A stretch of 64,000 bases of DNA from the NCBI GenBank assembly GCA_013398615.1, contig VZSR01003798.1, forward strand, positions 10,911,542 through 10,975,541, in the 5' to 3' direction. Source of the DNA: Brachypodius melanocephalos. Taxonomy: Eukaryota; Chordata; Aves; Passeriformes; Pycnonotidae. Below, one piece after another: positions 37,401 through 52,400 of the stretch (position 1 is its first letter; each line of letters opens with the position of its first letter). The notes under the pieces were generated by a model. That model saw only the letters and a program-made list of their open reading frames with translations, was not told the DNA's origin and did not search any database. The translations under genes and the position numbers were made by a program.

Positions 37401-40400
37401 TTCCTATACAACAGACACAGATGATGCAAGTTGATGCAATTGAGGACAAGGGTGGAATGACATTCATAGAAACAGCAAACTCAGTGTTTAGTTTTAAAAA
37501 GCCTTACTCTGTGTGTGCTGTAACTGGTTTTGTGTATGAATCAGCCCTAGGACACATCATATATTGTGTACAGAATAACCTCAATCCTATAACCTGACTA
37601 TACAACTATGATTATTGTTCTGCTTCATTTCTAGCACTGCAACATGCCAAGTATATAGCATAAAATATGCATCTCTGCACTGTCTGAGGTTTATTCTCCT
37701 TAAAATAGCAAAAAATCCAGTTAGTTGACACAAGTAAATAAGAATTAAAGTCATAAGGCACTACAGCCCTCTAACCAATACATTGAAAGTAAAGCTTATT
37801 GACCAGGTGAGCACAAGAGATAGCAGCAGGTGTCAATAGTTCTTCTAGGAGGAAGAAAGAGAAATTTAAATTTAGACTGAAGCTACTGTGCATAAAGCAA
37901 AGCACACGATACTGGAGAACTGAAACCTGAAGGTACATTGTTTTGTTTTCCTTTGCCTCCTGCACTTACCAACCTCAACAAAGACTGATTTTCTACACCT
38001 TCTGGAAAAACAGAAAAGCCCATTTAGCCAGAAATGTCAAAGAGTCTTCAAATCCTTGTCCTCTTACCTCCACTGCACACAGATGCATGAGCACTGGAAT
38101 ATAGAATAAGAACATACAATCCCCCCACAAAAAAAAAATCAAAATTGGCTAACATCCTGAAACACCAATAAAGGTTAGTTATGTGGTAGAAGGGATTCAC
38201 AAATCCACTTAACTGTAACCCAAGGACTCTCCGAAAACTTCAGTTAATTGAGTTATGCTCAGCTGACTCCTTTCCCAACTAGGTCATGCTTGTGCAGACC
38301 AACTCCCTTCCCTTTCCTATCACAGCTTTTTCTGTAGTAATTACAGAAAATGTTTTCCTGAAATACATGTTTTAGAAGAGCATTTAATCTGTTTTCGAGG
38401 TTTAGGCCAGGAAACACATTTGGTATCATGTAACCCATTGTGTTCCAGGTGCCACCACAAGATGCATCTGGGAGCTGCTCCCCTGTCCTGCCTGGGCACA
38501 ACAAGGCAATAAAAGGCCCTAGCAGAGCCTTTCTTGCCCTGTGCTACCCTCCCATCATGACCCGGCTGTGACATAACAACAATCTCTCTTAGTCCATGCT
38601 TATTTTATTGCCCTAGAACCTCTCATACTGCACTGCTCACCACAACTGTCTACCAAGCTTGTCCTCTTCTCAGGAAAAGCTCATTTTTGCAAAGAGACTT
38701 TCTTCAAAGAAAGACCATTTAGTTCAACTGGAAGTATCCTTTAATCCTGACCTTTACTGATTGGGGGCTACTTCCTTTAAGAGTCCATGAAACAACCAAT
38801 AATTGCCTTTGAATATGCTCTGTAAGAGTCCAGACCTTTCCTGGAAAATCTTTAGGCACTCATAATGGATTTTGAAGGCCACTGATTAAAAGTAATCACA
38901 TTCCTATTTTACTTAGAAAGTTGAAATCCAGAAAGTTGAAACCCAGTAAGCAAAATACTTAACAAGATGTGGAATGCATGGTGTAGGCTGTTGGGATTCC
39001 CAGCTGATGCAAGCCCTGCTCCTGCCCTGCCCAGGCTGTCCAGTGGGCACCATGGCATGGCTGCCCACATCTGCTCTCTCCTTCCTTTTTCAAGGACTAA
39101 AAGCATGGCTTAAGTACTTGGATTTAATTTTTGTGTTTTCAGGTGGTCCCACGGCAGGAGAGGCAGGTACACTGGAGAAAAAGTGGCTGCACTGTCATCA
39201 CTCAAAACCCATCACCTCCCAGCAAGGGCAGTGCTCTGCATTGAAAAAATCACAGCAAAAGCTCTTCCTGCAAATCAATCAACTCTGAATAAGTTTTATT
39301 ATCTTGCTATTCCAAGAAACAGGTTAAAGGTGCTTCCACATTTTAAGAGTAAGGCAGGGATTCAAGAAACTACTGTAAAGGAAATGAAACACAATGTAAA
39401 CGTTTGACTAACAGCTTCTCTTCTGGAATTAGAAACACCTACGGATGCTTTGGTTAACTAATTCCACGTTGTGCTTCACTTCAAAAGAAAGTTGCCCTTG
39501 AATCCCCCAAATTCAAGATTCTCTAAATGAGCAGTCATGTTGTGTCTGCATATTACAAACCCATAATTATATCTGAAGTCACACGCTTCAAAAGCTTTGC
39601 AACATTAAGAATTTGGGTATAATTTAAGCTATCAAGAGTTAAAGTCCTGAGATGGCCTACTTTTTTCAAGAAACAAGCTATTAGTTACTTAAACTCAAGC
39701 AAATGCAGTGAACTTGTTACTCACCTTAATTTAAGAATAATCCTATACAGACTGGCACACATTGACAACTGTCTTACATTCTTATGGCTCAAGATCTTTG
39801 AGCTCAGGGTCAGTCATTGTGAAAACATGAGGAGAGCAGCACCATAATTCATCTTACTGTTATGTCTGCTTACTTTTTCCAGGGTACCAAACTGAACCAC
39901 CTGGGTATCAAAGCAGTTCAGCTGTAGGCAGAAAATGGCAGCATAGGAATTTATATTAAAACTGATGCATACCTGCTATTCAAATAAAATAACAGTATAA
40001 GCAATAAAAAACCTCTGGTCCTACTTAGTTGCACATGAAACAGGAAGAGATTTACCTGCTTCTGTGTTGTTATGCCAGTTTATAACCAGAAAAACAAACC
40101 AAAGGACACTATCTTGTAAGTAAGGGGGAACTTTTTAAAAGCTCAAGACAGAGCAATGTGGAGCTGATGTAGTTATTCCAGAGTTGCAGAGCAATAACAA
40201 TCAATCAGTGGCATGAGCTCCACTGCAGAGTGCAGAGTGCATTAATCCCTTGTGTATCACTGCTCATCTCCTGCACGTTCCTGCTGGACGCCTCTCACAG
40301 CACCCAGAGCTAATCTTGAGGCAACTTTACTGTAAATAGACAGACTGGTTTTAAAACTGGGCTGGGGAAAAAAAAAAAAGAGTACAATTCACATTTTACT

Positions 40401-43400
40401 AAAACTTATTTGGGTTCAAACAGCTTCATAAGTACAGGCATAACACCCACTTAAAGCTTAAGTTTCCTGCAGTCATCTCAGAAACCACTGCTCTCTGGGA
40501 GTGTAAAAGGCAGACTGTTAAACTGATCTGGGTGTTCCCATCTTGCTTCCTGCGTTTTGGCCGACATCCTATTTTGCCATCACCATGCTGCTCACTGAGT
40601 CACTTCTCTCTGTCCAACTGTAGCTTCTATTTTTATCTAAGCAACAACAGTTTAATGGGCTTCTTTTGATTTTTTGGAATTAAACCAGATTCTAGATCCA
40701 ATATTTGCATTTTGATCAGGGAAACTGGTTTTGTTTCCCCTTAAGTGGACAAAGAAAAGGAATAAGAACAAATGGTATAAAAGCTGAATTGTTTCTTGTT
40801 CCACAGTGAAATCACAAATTGTAAGGTAGGTCAATCATTACAATTTCAACATGTGTATTTAGTAGAATGAAAGCAATACCTGAAAACATGAACTTAGATG
40901 CTTATTTCAAACATCAATTCATCAAAAGTTGCAAGAGAACATGTATATTGTAAAATACAACTGTCCCACTCTATCCTGACGTGGGTATGTAAGTGCTGAA
41001 ATATCAGTGTAAAGCTGTAAGATTATCAGTGCTGGAATGGTTAAAAATAAGCCAGCTGTGGGAAGAGAACATTTTCTTTTTGCTGACCCCTAAACTAAAA
41101 GTGCTACTTTTTACCAACATGCTACCTCTGGACAGGTCCTGAAAGCAAAGAGGACTTGGCTCAGGCAATGCCTTTAAGAGCACATCAATTTCCTTTATAT
41201 TACAATTTCCAACATTGTGATTACATTAAATATGACTACACAAAAAAATCTGAAGTTATACTACAATGAAACAAAAATGCCTATAAGGAGCAGACCAAGT
41301 AATTTCCATTAATTCATCTTTAGCTTTTCACATTTTTTCTCTTGTTTAGATGATGCTCTGCCTAAGCTAGATTGTGTTAGAACAAACTGCATGACACAAT
41401 GCACCTATCTGAACAAAACAAAAATTTAAATCCCAACACAGCAAAAGGGTTTCTTTCAGGTATTTCTGTTCATTTCTAAAAGAAAATAATTAGGAGAAAA
41501 TTTAGCTCTTTTAGAATTAGCGTGTGGTTCTGAGTATAGAATAGACACTTGGCTGTAACTGGAAGAGAATAGAAGGTTTCAATCTGGCTTTCACTCACCA
41601 CCAATACAGTGATCTACTGCCCTGGTAAATATGCTGATAGAAACTTTGCAGAATTATATTGAAAACAAATTATTGTTTTAAATTCCACCCTAGTCCCAGG
41701 GGGCAGCAAGGACAATGTGGAGGTCAGATCTAGGCTAACTTCACAGGCACTGGCACGACAATGCAAAACCCACCCAAAGGCTCAGTCTGGGGAGCTGAAG
41801 GAGCCATGTGCCACCCTAGAGCAGAAAGCAGAGCACATTTAAGCTTACCAAGTGAGAATTTCTTCCTGAGGTGTTTTCTTGGCAAATCACTGAGCATTTT
41901 TTATACCAAAACACCGATTTTCCAATACAAAATTTCTATGTATGTACTTTTTTTTCCATGCTTCCCTCACTGATATTGATGACTTTCATCAAGGCTTTTC
42001 CAGCCAGAGGAACTTTGGAGATGAGAATGATAACCATGTTCATTATGGTTGCTCACTAACTCAAGAAGGAGCTCTTGGATTTAGCAGCAGCTACATGGCT
42101 GAAGACACAGGGACTGAGGGCTTCCATCAGCTTACCCTATTTCATGTTAGCTGTAAATATCATCCTGCAGTGATTCCACAGCTGCTGCTTTCTTCTCAAA
42201 TGAAACCCAATGTATTAACAATGAAAAAGCACATCTATTTAGCTAATCTTCACCTCTTCCTGCAGGCATATCATCCATGTGACAGTTGCAATTGAGTATT
42301 GGGAAGTCTAGCTCCCAAGCCAAGACAGCCCTTCCATTAAACAGGTTGATGGCAGCTCTGCATTAAATTCCAGCTGTGACAGCATTTTTATAGGACACAA
42401 ATAAAAGTGTGTGCCAGAATTTCATTTCAGGCCTTAAACACAATACAATACAGGACAACATACATGAGTTCCAGTTTTAATTTGTTTAACAATCCAGCCT
42501 GACAAAGATTTAACTACTTGCAGACTTCTGTACTGTTTTATACAGAGATTGGTTTAGAGATGGAAAGCACTTAATTTGCAATAATAAATCACTTTCAGAT
42601 GTTACTGGAAAACACAGGCCTTTAAAAAAATCCTGCAGTAGGTATTTCAGTGCCTATGTGAGCTGCCAGAGAGCATAGCCCTCCACTTAAAAGACTAGAT
42701 ATTTGCAGCTTTTGCTGACCAGATTTTTGCTAGTGTCACTCGGTTTATTCCTCTGTAATGTATCTTCACAACAGACACAAAGAACTTTCAGTCAGCATTT
42801 ACAGGGAAAAGTGTTTTCCTTGCCAAAAATTACTGGTTTCTAGAATTTCCCCATTAACACCAAAAAAATTTCTGTTTGGGGGATTTCATGCTTTATCTCA
42901 TCACCTTAAACACTTATTGTACTTAGAGAAACTTTGGCAACGTAGTTTTAAGTGTTGTTGTGCTTCTTTTTCTATTAATACAGATAAAATAGCACTTCTT
43001 TTCTGAGGAGAAATATAAAGTAGCTTTCAGCTTTCAAAAGGATTTTGAGCAAATTATTTGGAAGAGTCATTTAGTGCCTGAAAAACTGCAATTGGAACAG
43101 AAAAATCTTACTGGGAAAGGTCATCTCTACTCTGAGTGCGCACAGGTTCCACTCTGATTTACAACCACCAGGCACTAGTGGTGTTCTTCCTCCCTAAAAC
43201 CATTGCAAGGAAAAGAACTGTTACATCATGTGCCCTTTGCTTCAGACCATAGTTGGGCTTGCTGGAAAATAAACCAGAGAGAATTTGCAAAGGGCTGTGT
43301 GAGAGTACTGACTCACTTTTGGGTGGAATGAGCAGGCATGCCACAGCTGCTGGAGTCAGGGAAAGCCCCTGGTAAAAGTACCATGTTGACTTATGGGATC

Positions 43401-46400
43401 ACACTTTATGGAAAACTTTCACTGAGCATTCAGCCTTAAACACAATATTGGTATCTAGGCAAGTGAGATTTTATAAGCACTGAAACTCTCAGCCTTCCAC
43501 ACACTCTGAAAACCTTTAACAACCAATACTCAAACACTCATCTTCATACTGCAGCCAGGTGCCAGCGGGCCTGACCGATGATTTGTGAAAAACATTTTAC
43601 TGACAAAGCTCTTGGACACTGAAAATCTCCTCAAAAGATACCTATCAGTCAGTATCTGTTTTTAACAGATATTGCAGTTTCTCAGTTTTACTGTTGTTAC
43701 AAAAACCCCAAACAAAAACAAACCAGAGAAGACTATGGGACAGAGGTGGGCAGAAGTCTACATGTTTTTGAAAAAAATCCACCTAGTCCAATTTTTGGTG
43801 AGTCTACTCTAATAAAAAACACAAAAAACATAAAACCAGGAGAAAAACTAAGACATGTCCCATGCATGGTCAGTATGTCGTTTCTTCAGGGGCAAGATTT
43901 TTGATCATCTACACGTAGCATATTTTTTAAAAAATTTTGGGGTTGTTTCTTACGTTATAAATTTGGTAAGAGAGTAAAATAGGTGCTATCAGCAACTCAC
44001 CAGTGCAGCAATAAACCCTGCACTGATGCAAAAAGCAACCCCCTCTCCCTGAAGGACAGAAAACATTCAATTTCAAATATCCTTGTCTTAGAGGAACCTG
44101 GAAAAACCAGAAAGTTATGAATGAATGCCAGCACTGTCACCTAGGTCAGCCAGTGGCCCTGATCCAGATAAATGAAGGTTAATTGGCATTATTTTTAAAT
44201 TCTAGCGAATATGACAGTCTGTGCAGTTTTCCACTGGGCTGAGAAGACCTCATGGGCCAGGAATTAAAAATCTGCAACTGCTTGGGCAGTAATGAACTTG
44301 TAGTACAATCCAAATCATCAAAATAGTCATTTTACATGTCTAGACATATTTCATCTGTGCAAGTACTGAACAGCTTGATGTATGCAGTTTTTCTTTCTCT
44401 TTGCTTTCATCCAATTTGAAGAATTGACAGGATCTAGCTGAGTGACATTTATCTTGTTACAGATCAGACTGACTTTAAGATTTAAACAAAAAGCCAATCA
44501 GACTAATGAAACTCTAGAGCACCAGACCATGGAAAGTACCTTTTTAAAAACCGGGCTCACATGAACAGTGAAATTTCAAACAGCATACTTGTTTGCTTAC
44601 AAAATTTGAGCGTCTGCTTTCCCTCTCCCCTTCATTCAACCATCCTTCCAGGCTCGCACTGCAGCTTTGAAAGCCGCCAGGAGCATCCAGCCAGCGGGCA
44701 CCTCACGGAACAAAACAAGCTTACGACAACCCGGGATGCGAGACACGAGGTGCCAAAATTAACACTACTGGAGCAAGATTAATAGCGGTGCATGCATCGT
44801 GTATCTGCTCAAAACAATTCTCCCTCGAAGGGGAAAGGTTCGTTCACGGCTGGCTGCGCTGCTGCTGGCACGGAGCAGAGGCAGGCAAAGTGTCCCTGCA
44901 CGGCGCTGACCTGGTGTCACCCACCGCGCTCCCTGCTTCACTGGCTGCACGTGTGTTTTGTAACACCCTGTACTGCCTGTTCTTGGAACGCTCTTTCCAC
45001 AGAACCCAGGGCACGGGGCTCACCCCTCCACGGCCGCTTCCAGCCCAATCTCACCAGCAGCAGCAGCATCCTGCTCCTCGAGATAAACTATCAGTTTATA
45101 GAAGGGCGAAGGATCCAAACCCTGCTCGCGTGCTCCGCAATCAGGTGACCCGTTCAGGCAATAAACTATTAGGAAAAACAAAACACTACACTAAAAATAG
45201 TGAACATGAGCAGGACGTGAAGAATAAGTTTTTACCCAGTCAAAGCTCAAGGCCCTCCCCAGCCTCTTTTGTATCTGGGCAAAACAAATTGACATAAGCA
45301 AAGACAGATAAACAAAACCTTAATTCAGTTCTTCCTTGATAATTCACAACTATATATTTAATTAAAAGTAAACAGCAGGGGGAAAAAAAAAAAAAAAACA
45401 ACCAAAAGGCTGAGTTTTGGACCAGCAGAAAAAGTATTAATGCCAAAATAAATATCCAATGCAACTTCAATCAGAAAGTATCAAAATTACTTCCTTTTAG
45501 GCAAAATTGCTCCAAGATGAATTCAGCTCAGATATGCCAAAAGCTTCACTTCAGCTACTAACACAGTTCAGGCAACATCAAGGATTTGCCCACTTGTCAG
45601 ATTTAATAGATCTAATAAATTATTGTGAATGCTCAAGTTAAGCATCAGGTTTAAAAAAAAAATCACAAAAACAAAAGCCCCTCACAATCATTCCAGAATC
45701 CAAGTGCCTGATACCCATAACTTATTTTGTCAACCCTCCCATTAGCAAAAACATTATAGGGAGATTTTCTACTAGAAATCAATAAAGGGACAACAATGCA
45801 TGATTTTGTTGGAGGAAGAGGATTTTTTCTAAGAGGCAACAAAACAGCAGGCACAGAAGAGTAGTCAAAAAGACTTTAAGGTTCCATTTAGAAATATCTG
45901 ATTACATTTGCTATTACTGTAAACAGCTAGTTTTTTGCAATCACCTATCTTCAAGAACTAATAAAAAACATATCCAAGAGATTTTTAGCACAGAACATTT
46001 TATTCTTACCATCTGAATTAGTGGCTGATCTTGAAAAGATCAGAATCTGGCATGGGAATCCAGACAACAAGCAACCTGCCCTCTTTATCCCCAGAAAAAC
46101 TTGCAAACTGGGTTCACTACCCCCTCCTTGCTGGGTTGAATCCCTAGGAAATAGCACTTAGAGGATTGTTTATAGCATGAGTTGGTTTTCCCCTTGAGTA
46201 TGGAAAAATGCTTATCTGAAATCCAAAGATTTTCCTGAGAGATAAATTCTTCACAGTCCAAGCTGGAAGCACACCCTGCCAGTGGGGACCTCTGGGCTGG
46301 GCACAGCCCACGTGAATGCCACCCGCCAGCGAGCAGATGGCAGTGCCTTATCTGCCTGCCCAGGGAAGAGCCAGCACTGCCCGCAGGATTTCTCATGGAA

Positions 46401-49400
46401 TTGGTGTGAAAAAGGCACAGACAAGGTCATGCCTCACCACCATCCAGCCTTGTGAGGTACCTCTGGTCGGTGTCGTATTTTCCTGTTCTTTTTTGTCTCT
46501 TAAAACACCATCTTTCACAACAAGAAGATTACTCTTTTTTTTTTCCTTTCTGCTTTCTAGATCCTCCATGGCTTACCACTGTTGTCACCCACTCACTACT
46601 GCAGTAAACTGGCCTCTGATTACTTTAATCACCAGTCCTTACTCCCCCTGTGTTGTGCTACACTCTTGATTAAAATGACTCTGATTTGCAGCTTCTCCAT
46701 TACGGTGATAAAGGCTTGTTAGCCTGTGGGAGCACAGTTTATCTGTCTCTATCAGTATTATCCCTTTGTCTCCTCACAGCCCTCTGTTGGAAGCCATTGA
46801 TTTAGTATTTGATACTTGCATAAGGTCTGAGGTGAGGACAGTCTTTTGTTCCATGCTTGTATAATACCCAGCAAACAGGATACCCAAGTGTGACTCTTAA
46901 TTTGTATCACAGATAACAAATAATAATCTTCAGGCAATAACTCCATGAATTTGCTTCCCTTCTGTTTAAGTCCTCTTATGACTGAGTTACACACCTGAGG
47001 ATGTAGAAGTCCTTGATCCATCTGACACAGCAACACAAAACAGTCAGGAAACACAGCCTGAGAATATAGAGGCTTGGTAGACAACTACATAAAAAGTACT
47101 TCCTTCACTCTGTAAAGAAGCCACTGCTGTAGTCAAGACCCACAAGCACAGATGTACCTCACAAACACAGCAACAGCTGAGGAAACTACACATTCTTAAC
47201 AGCACTGATAAAACAGACTTACAACAGGTTGTTTATGTTGTATGAGAAGTGACCTGGACTCAGTTATATACATAGCTCTGGTTCGTGACTTCCCAAATCA
47301 AACCCCACCCTCCAGTACTTTCAGTGCCATGAAGTTCAGTCTGTAACAACAATCCTTCAAATGTCCTACCCCAAAAAGTGACACTGACACTTCTAGTTTG
47401 AATTTAACTACAGTAGGTACAGGACCTGTAGAGTAACCTTGCTATAAAAATAAAAGAGCACTTGGGGTCCTTCCAGCACCCTGTTCACACAGCCCAAGGC
47501 CAGCAGCTCAGCTGCACATGGGAGTCAGATGAGGAGTCACATCCACCCACCGACTGACTACAGGCTCCTCCTCAACTGCACCATGCCCACGTCAAATGCA
47601 GAGGGCTTTCTACCTCCTGCTACCTTCCCCCTTGCAAGTTGCATGAGGCAATGTTCATGATAAATTAAATGGAAAGGATTCAGAGAGATCTACTCACATT
47701 ATAAACTTTTGCATTTAAACTAATGTTTTAACTGCCAGGCATTTTAAAGTATACAGTACTTCAGACATCTTTTACAAAGAGGTTATAGGAACTAGAATAC
47801 GCAAGGCCTCTAGGAATTCATATCCACTTTCTCTCAGTTTACTTTTTCTCCTTCTCCAGCTGGTTTGCTTTGCCTTTTACAATTTATTTTAAAGTCATAA
47901 AACCAACAAGTTTACCTTCAATTTCATAAACTTTGCTAAAATTGGAGAGTAAAACATGTTAGTTGCCATGGCAGTAGTGAGGAGTTGCTGGGTCAGGATG
48001 CAGAGAACCTCTCTTGTTCTGTCTCATCATTTGCATCAGAAGTTCAGCCATCTGTTATTAACTATTTAACAACAGTCTTGCTTGTTAGCACTCATGCTTG
48101 CTATTTAAGTTTCCCCACCTTCAGCCCTTTTGAAAAAAATCTCCTAATTAATGTGGAAATCCATCTGAGGGCTCACTTATCTTTCAGGTAGGATGACCAC
48201 CATTACTCCAACTTGGCCAATATTCTCCTTTCTCACCAAGGAAAAAGTAAACACTTATGCAGACACCAACCTCTAGAAGCAGCAGCTTTATTGTTAGCCA
48301 TCAATTTGAAAAGAATTTCATGTGACAGTAGATGTGGCTGAACTCCAAGACAGGCTATATCGCTCCCATTTAAGTACACTCCACTATACATTATCTTCCC
48401 CAAGTTCCATAGCACCCCTCAAATCTTCTTTATCCCACCTTCTTGATACTGCAAAAGAAAAGTTTTGTAATTTTATTTCAAAGGATGAATATCATTGATT
48501 CAACCATGTGTTGCTAACAAGTAAATACTGCCTTTTATCCTCTGAGAGAATCTGAAATATGTTTGTCTACTTCCTGCATACATGAAGAAAACAAAAACTC
48601 AGTTACCCATTTCCAAGCTTAGAATTTTGGAGTTAAAAGCATTTTAACTTATCTTGACTCCACTATCTTCATTTAAATCTGCATGACCTAAAGAAAAATA
48701 CTGACTCTGAATCTCATCCTAGGAAAGCAGGCCAGTCTTGTTGCTCCTCACTCATCACACCCTCAGAAGAAAGTGGGAGGCTATAGAGTGATGAAAGGGA
48801 ACAATGCATCTGTTTCTTGTACTGTTCCTAAAACTACTTCACAAAAAGAACAACAACAAAAAAAAAGCAACAAAAAAATCAGTACTAGGGGCAAGGAAGA
48901 GGCCTCCAGCAGGAAGCAGGAAGTCCTTGCTCCAGTCATTTAACACCCTAACATATGCTAAGAGCACTCTGTTCACAGGCACAGCAAAACTCAGATCCTC
49001 CAAAATTATAAAGTGGAAGAAAATTTTGAAAAATATGGAAAGAGAGTTGCAGGGCATCAGAAGACTAATTCACACTTCCCAATAACAAGACAGTCATTTC
49101 CAGGCTGGTCTGTCTTTCATGATGACCAGCAGCCTGTTATATGCACTAGCAGTGTCAGTGCAGCAGAACATGGCTCAGAGACAGCACAGGCTGAGATACC
49201 TTCCCAGACTAAAAAGATGAGAGATTTGGAAGATACAACCCCATGTGCATAGGATACATCTGATAAAATGCCAGGGTGTAGAGACCCAGAACAAGAACCC
49301 AGTGCCATTACTTCTGGTTCCAGTGAGAATGATGCAACTGAACAGCCCAGAAGTGCCTGAAAAGGTTTTCCTCTTAGCACGTTCAGGAAAATTCTCCATT

Positions 49401-52400
49401 ACAGATATTTGACTTCACACGTGAAGGCTTGGAGAAACACATCCAGGGCAGCTTTCTGACTATCAGACCATATCAACTCGAGAGGCTTGGTTCAGCTCCA
49501 ACAAGTAAGTGAACACTGAAGGCATAACTAAGTTCAAGATAAATACAGTCATGGGGAAGAACTATTAAGCACATTTTCTGCCTACATGCAAGGCATCTAA
49601 TGCCACTGAGCTGCATTTTTTTCCCCAAAAACAACTGAAAAACAAGAAAATGAGAAACAAACCTAAGAGTGCAAATGCACTGATAATAATAAAGCTTTTA
49701 AAGAGCATTCACAGGGAGAAGAGATAGAAACACTCAAGAATTCAATAATTTTATTTTAATGGACAAGACATTAAACATTATAGTATGCAGGTTAAATAGG
49801 AGCTGATATTCCTGTAACTTTATTACAACATCATGTCAGTTAGAAATCATACCTACAAGCTGAAAACTTCTGCAGCACTGCTGCTAGAACAGAACTAACT
49901 ATAAGGGTCATCAGGAAAGCACACAGGAAAAAAGCATAGGACTTATTAGGAAGTGTCCTCAGGTGAGGAATGTAAATTAAGAATTCCATTATTTTATCTG
50001 AAATACAGAAAAAGACAAAACAAAAAACCCAGAGCAAACTATGTTCATAACATCTGACCTCTTCTACTGCAGTTTCTTTTTGTATTCGTCTTCTCTTTGT
50101 GCTACTTGATCGCCCAAAACTTTGATGTTACAAACCATTCATTGTCATCTAAGTGGTGGGTAATTTATCTTGTGGAACTTTGTCAGAACATGTTTGACCA
50201 CCCAAAATCCTCCTCCTAGCTAGTAAGGCTACCTCCAGCTTCAGCAGGTTTCAGTATTTGCAGTCCAAATTATTGAGAGGGTGGGGTGGAGGGAGAGGCA
50301 TAAGGCTAGCAGACCAAAGGCACAGACTGTACTTCTTCCTGAGAAATGCAAGGAGCTCTGAGAGATGAAATTGATGATGCTGGAGCAGCATGAAGCTCCT
50401 CAGGTCATTTTTCCAATGCTATTAACCTTCACCTACAACTCCTGCCCTGAAGTGGTTAAACAGTAACCTGCAAAAGTAAAAAAGTTACAAAAGAGACAAT
50501 ACACGCTTCCCATCTACAAAAAATTCTGGGAGAGTGGCCAGGCCCATAAAATTGTTTTTAAATTTTATTTGGGAGGATAAATGAGGACATTACAACTCTC
50601 AAGCTGTGTAAAAGACTGCACACTTTAAAATGGACACCAGAGCCTACTATGGAATTTTGAATGCATAAAACAAAAGAATGTTTTTGATAGTTTTTAGAAT
50701 TAAACTGTGTCACACAGCACAATTCAGCTATTTACAAGTTTCCACACTGTAAGTCATGTTATTAAGCTGTAATAGTCTTCTGGTACTCCAAATAATAAAA
50801 CATTACAAGGGGTCAAAACTAAAAGGCTTAAGAAAATTTCAGCCAAGAATCTAGTTTGCTTCCCTCTTCCCTAATATATGGTAATTTTACACATAGCAAA
50901 ATGGCAGAGTCACATATTTAAAATTTAATCTATGCAATTATGAAATTTCACTTTGTCCTCTCAAAAATTTCTTACTACTTTACAAAGCAATCCTTCAGTG
51001 ATTCAAAGCAAATATTTCCAATATTCCCACAAGAAGCACAAGAGTACACTAGTGGAATCATTCCTCCTCCCGTGCCAGGAGGTGGGCATCCAATGTCAGC
51101 AAGCTCACTTAAATTAGAGGTCTTGTACTTTTCAGAGGAATATCAGCAAGCTCTAGACACAGGATAAACAAACAAATAAATAAATGCGAGTACTTGGTCA
51201 GAGCAACATTCACTTTTTAGATAACAAGTTTGCATTAAAAGCAATGGATAATCCTCATTTTTGCATTGAGTTCAGTGTAATATTAATCAGCTTTTTATAC
51301 TATACAGTCGAGTCAGTAAGATGCTAAATTAAAAATACTTATTTTTATTGCCCCCCAAAGCTGACATACTTGCATCAGCTTCATTTGCCCCAAGACAGAC
51401 AAGTAGTGGCAAAGGGCTGATAATGTTTCATGCATTGTTTCTAGCAGAAATCAAAATACTGTAATAGTTTCCTCCTGCTGGAGGAAAAAAAAAAAAAAAA
51501 AGAGAGAGAAACTTGACCTACATAACAAGGCACAGAAGAAACTCAGTTAAGCTTCAGGGTGTTTTTGGGAGGGGGAAGAGGTTGGTTTTTTTCTCATAAC
51601 AATGAAGAGTCAAACAGTTACATATGGCTACACTAACTACAACTGTTAGCACATCTGACACTTAACTACAGCCTCACTTTTAAAGCTTAAAAATCCTCCC
51701 TTCCTGTTCCAGGACATTTAATACTCTTGCCCTAACAACCTAATGAATTAACCGAGTTAATTTTTAGGCTGTCCATTACTTTCCTTTAAGGGAGCGTTAA
51801 AAAAGGAAAAAGAAAAACCAACCCCCAACTCACAGAAATTAAGCCTTTCATGGGCTCAGTACACGGAAGGAAAGGAAGACTGGCTGGTTTGGGTTTCTAA
51901 AGAACTGTTTACAGACTCAGCCGGAGAGGCAAACTTCGGTACACTCCAGTATAGGTGGATTTCAAAGCACCTTTCACAGACAAACACCACCAACAGCTGC
52001 CGATTACTCCGAGTTACACAGCTGGAACTTGTTTCACGCCCGGGAAGCCTGTCCGGGCCGGTGCCACCGGCCTTCCAGCCTCCCCCCGCCGCTCCGCCCG
52101 GCCCCCTCCCCGGCGCCCCCGGGCCGAACCGGGCCGAGCCGCCCGGAGCCTCGGGGCTCGCTGCCGTACACACCTTCTCCGCTCGGCCCGGCGCTCCCGC
52201 AGCGAGCCCCGCAGCGCCGGCGCGGGTGGCTGGGTGCCCACGGCATCCTCCACAAAGGAGGCAGAGTAGGGGCGCGCATAGCAACAGGGCCGTGCGCCGA
52301 TTGGCCCCGCCGGGCGAGCGCCGGCCCCCTCGGCACGGCACGGCCCGGCACGGCCCGGCCCCCGCGCCCGCCCGCCCGGGCCAGGTGAGCGGGGCGGGCC

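Larger units (their letters stand above)
35210..52020 (-). other. ATOSA: ATOSA intron 1, 3' part
   Basis: About 17 kb of AT-rich intron. I saw no exon, RNA gene or recognisable mobile element. A moderately CpG-richer patch lies at about 44640-45060, and homopolymer runs at 45383-45398 and 51485-51502. The many 60-170-codon open frames here lack family resemblance or splice support. Confidence 0.6.
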
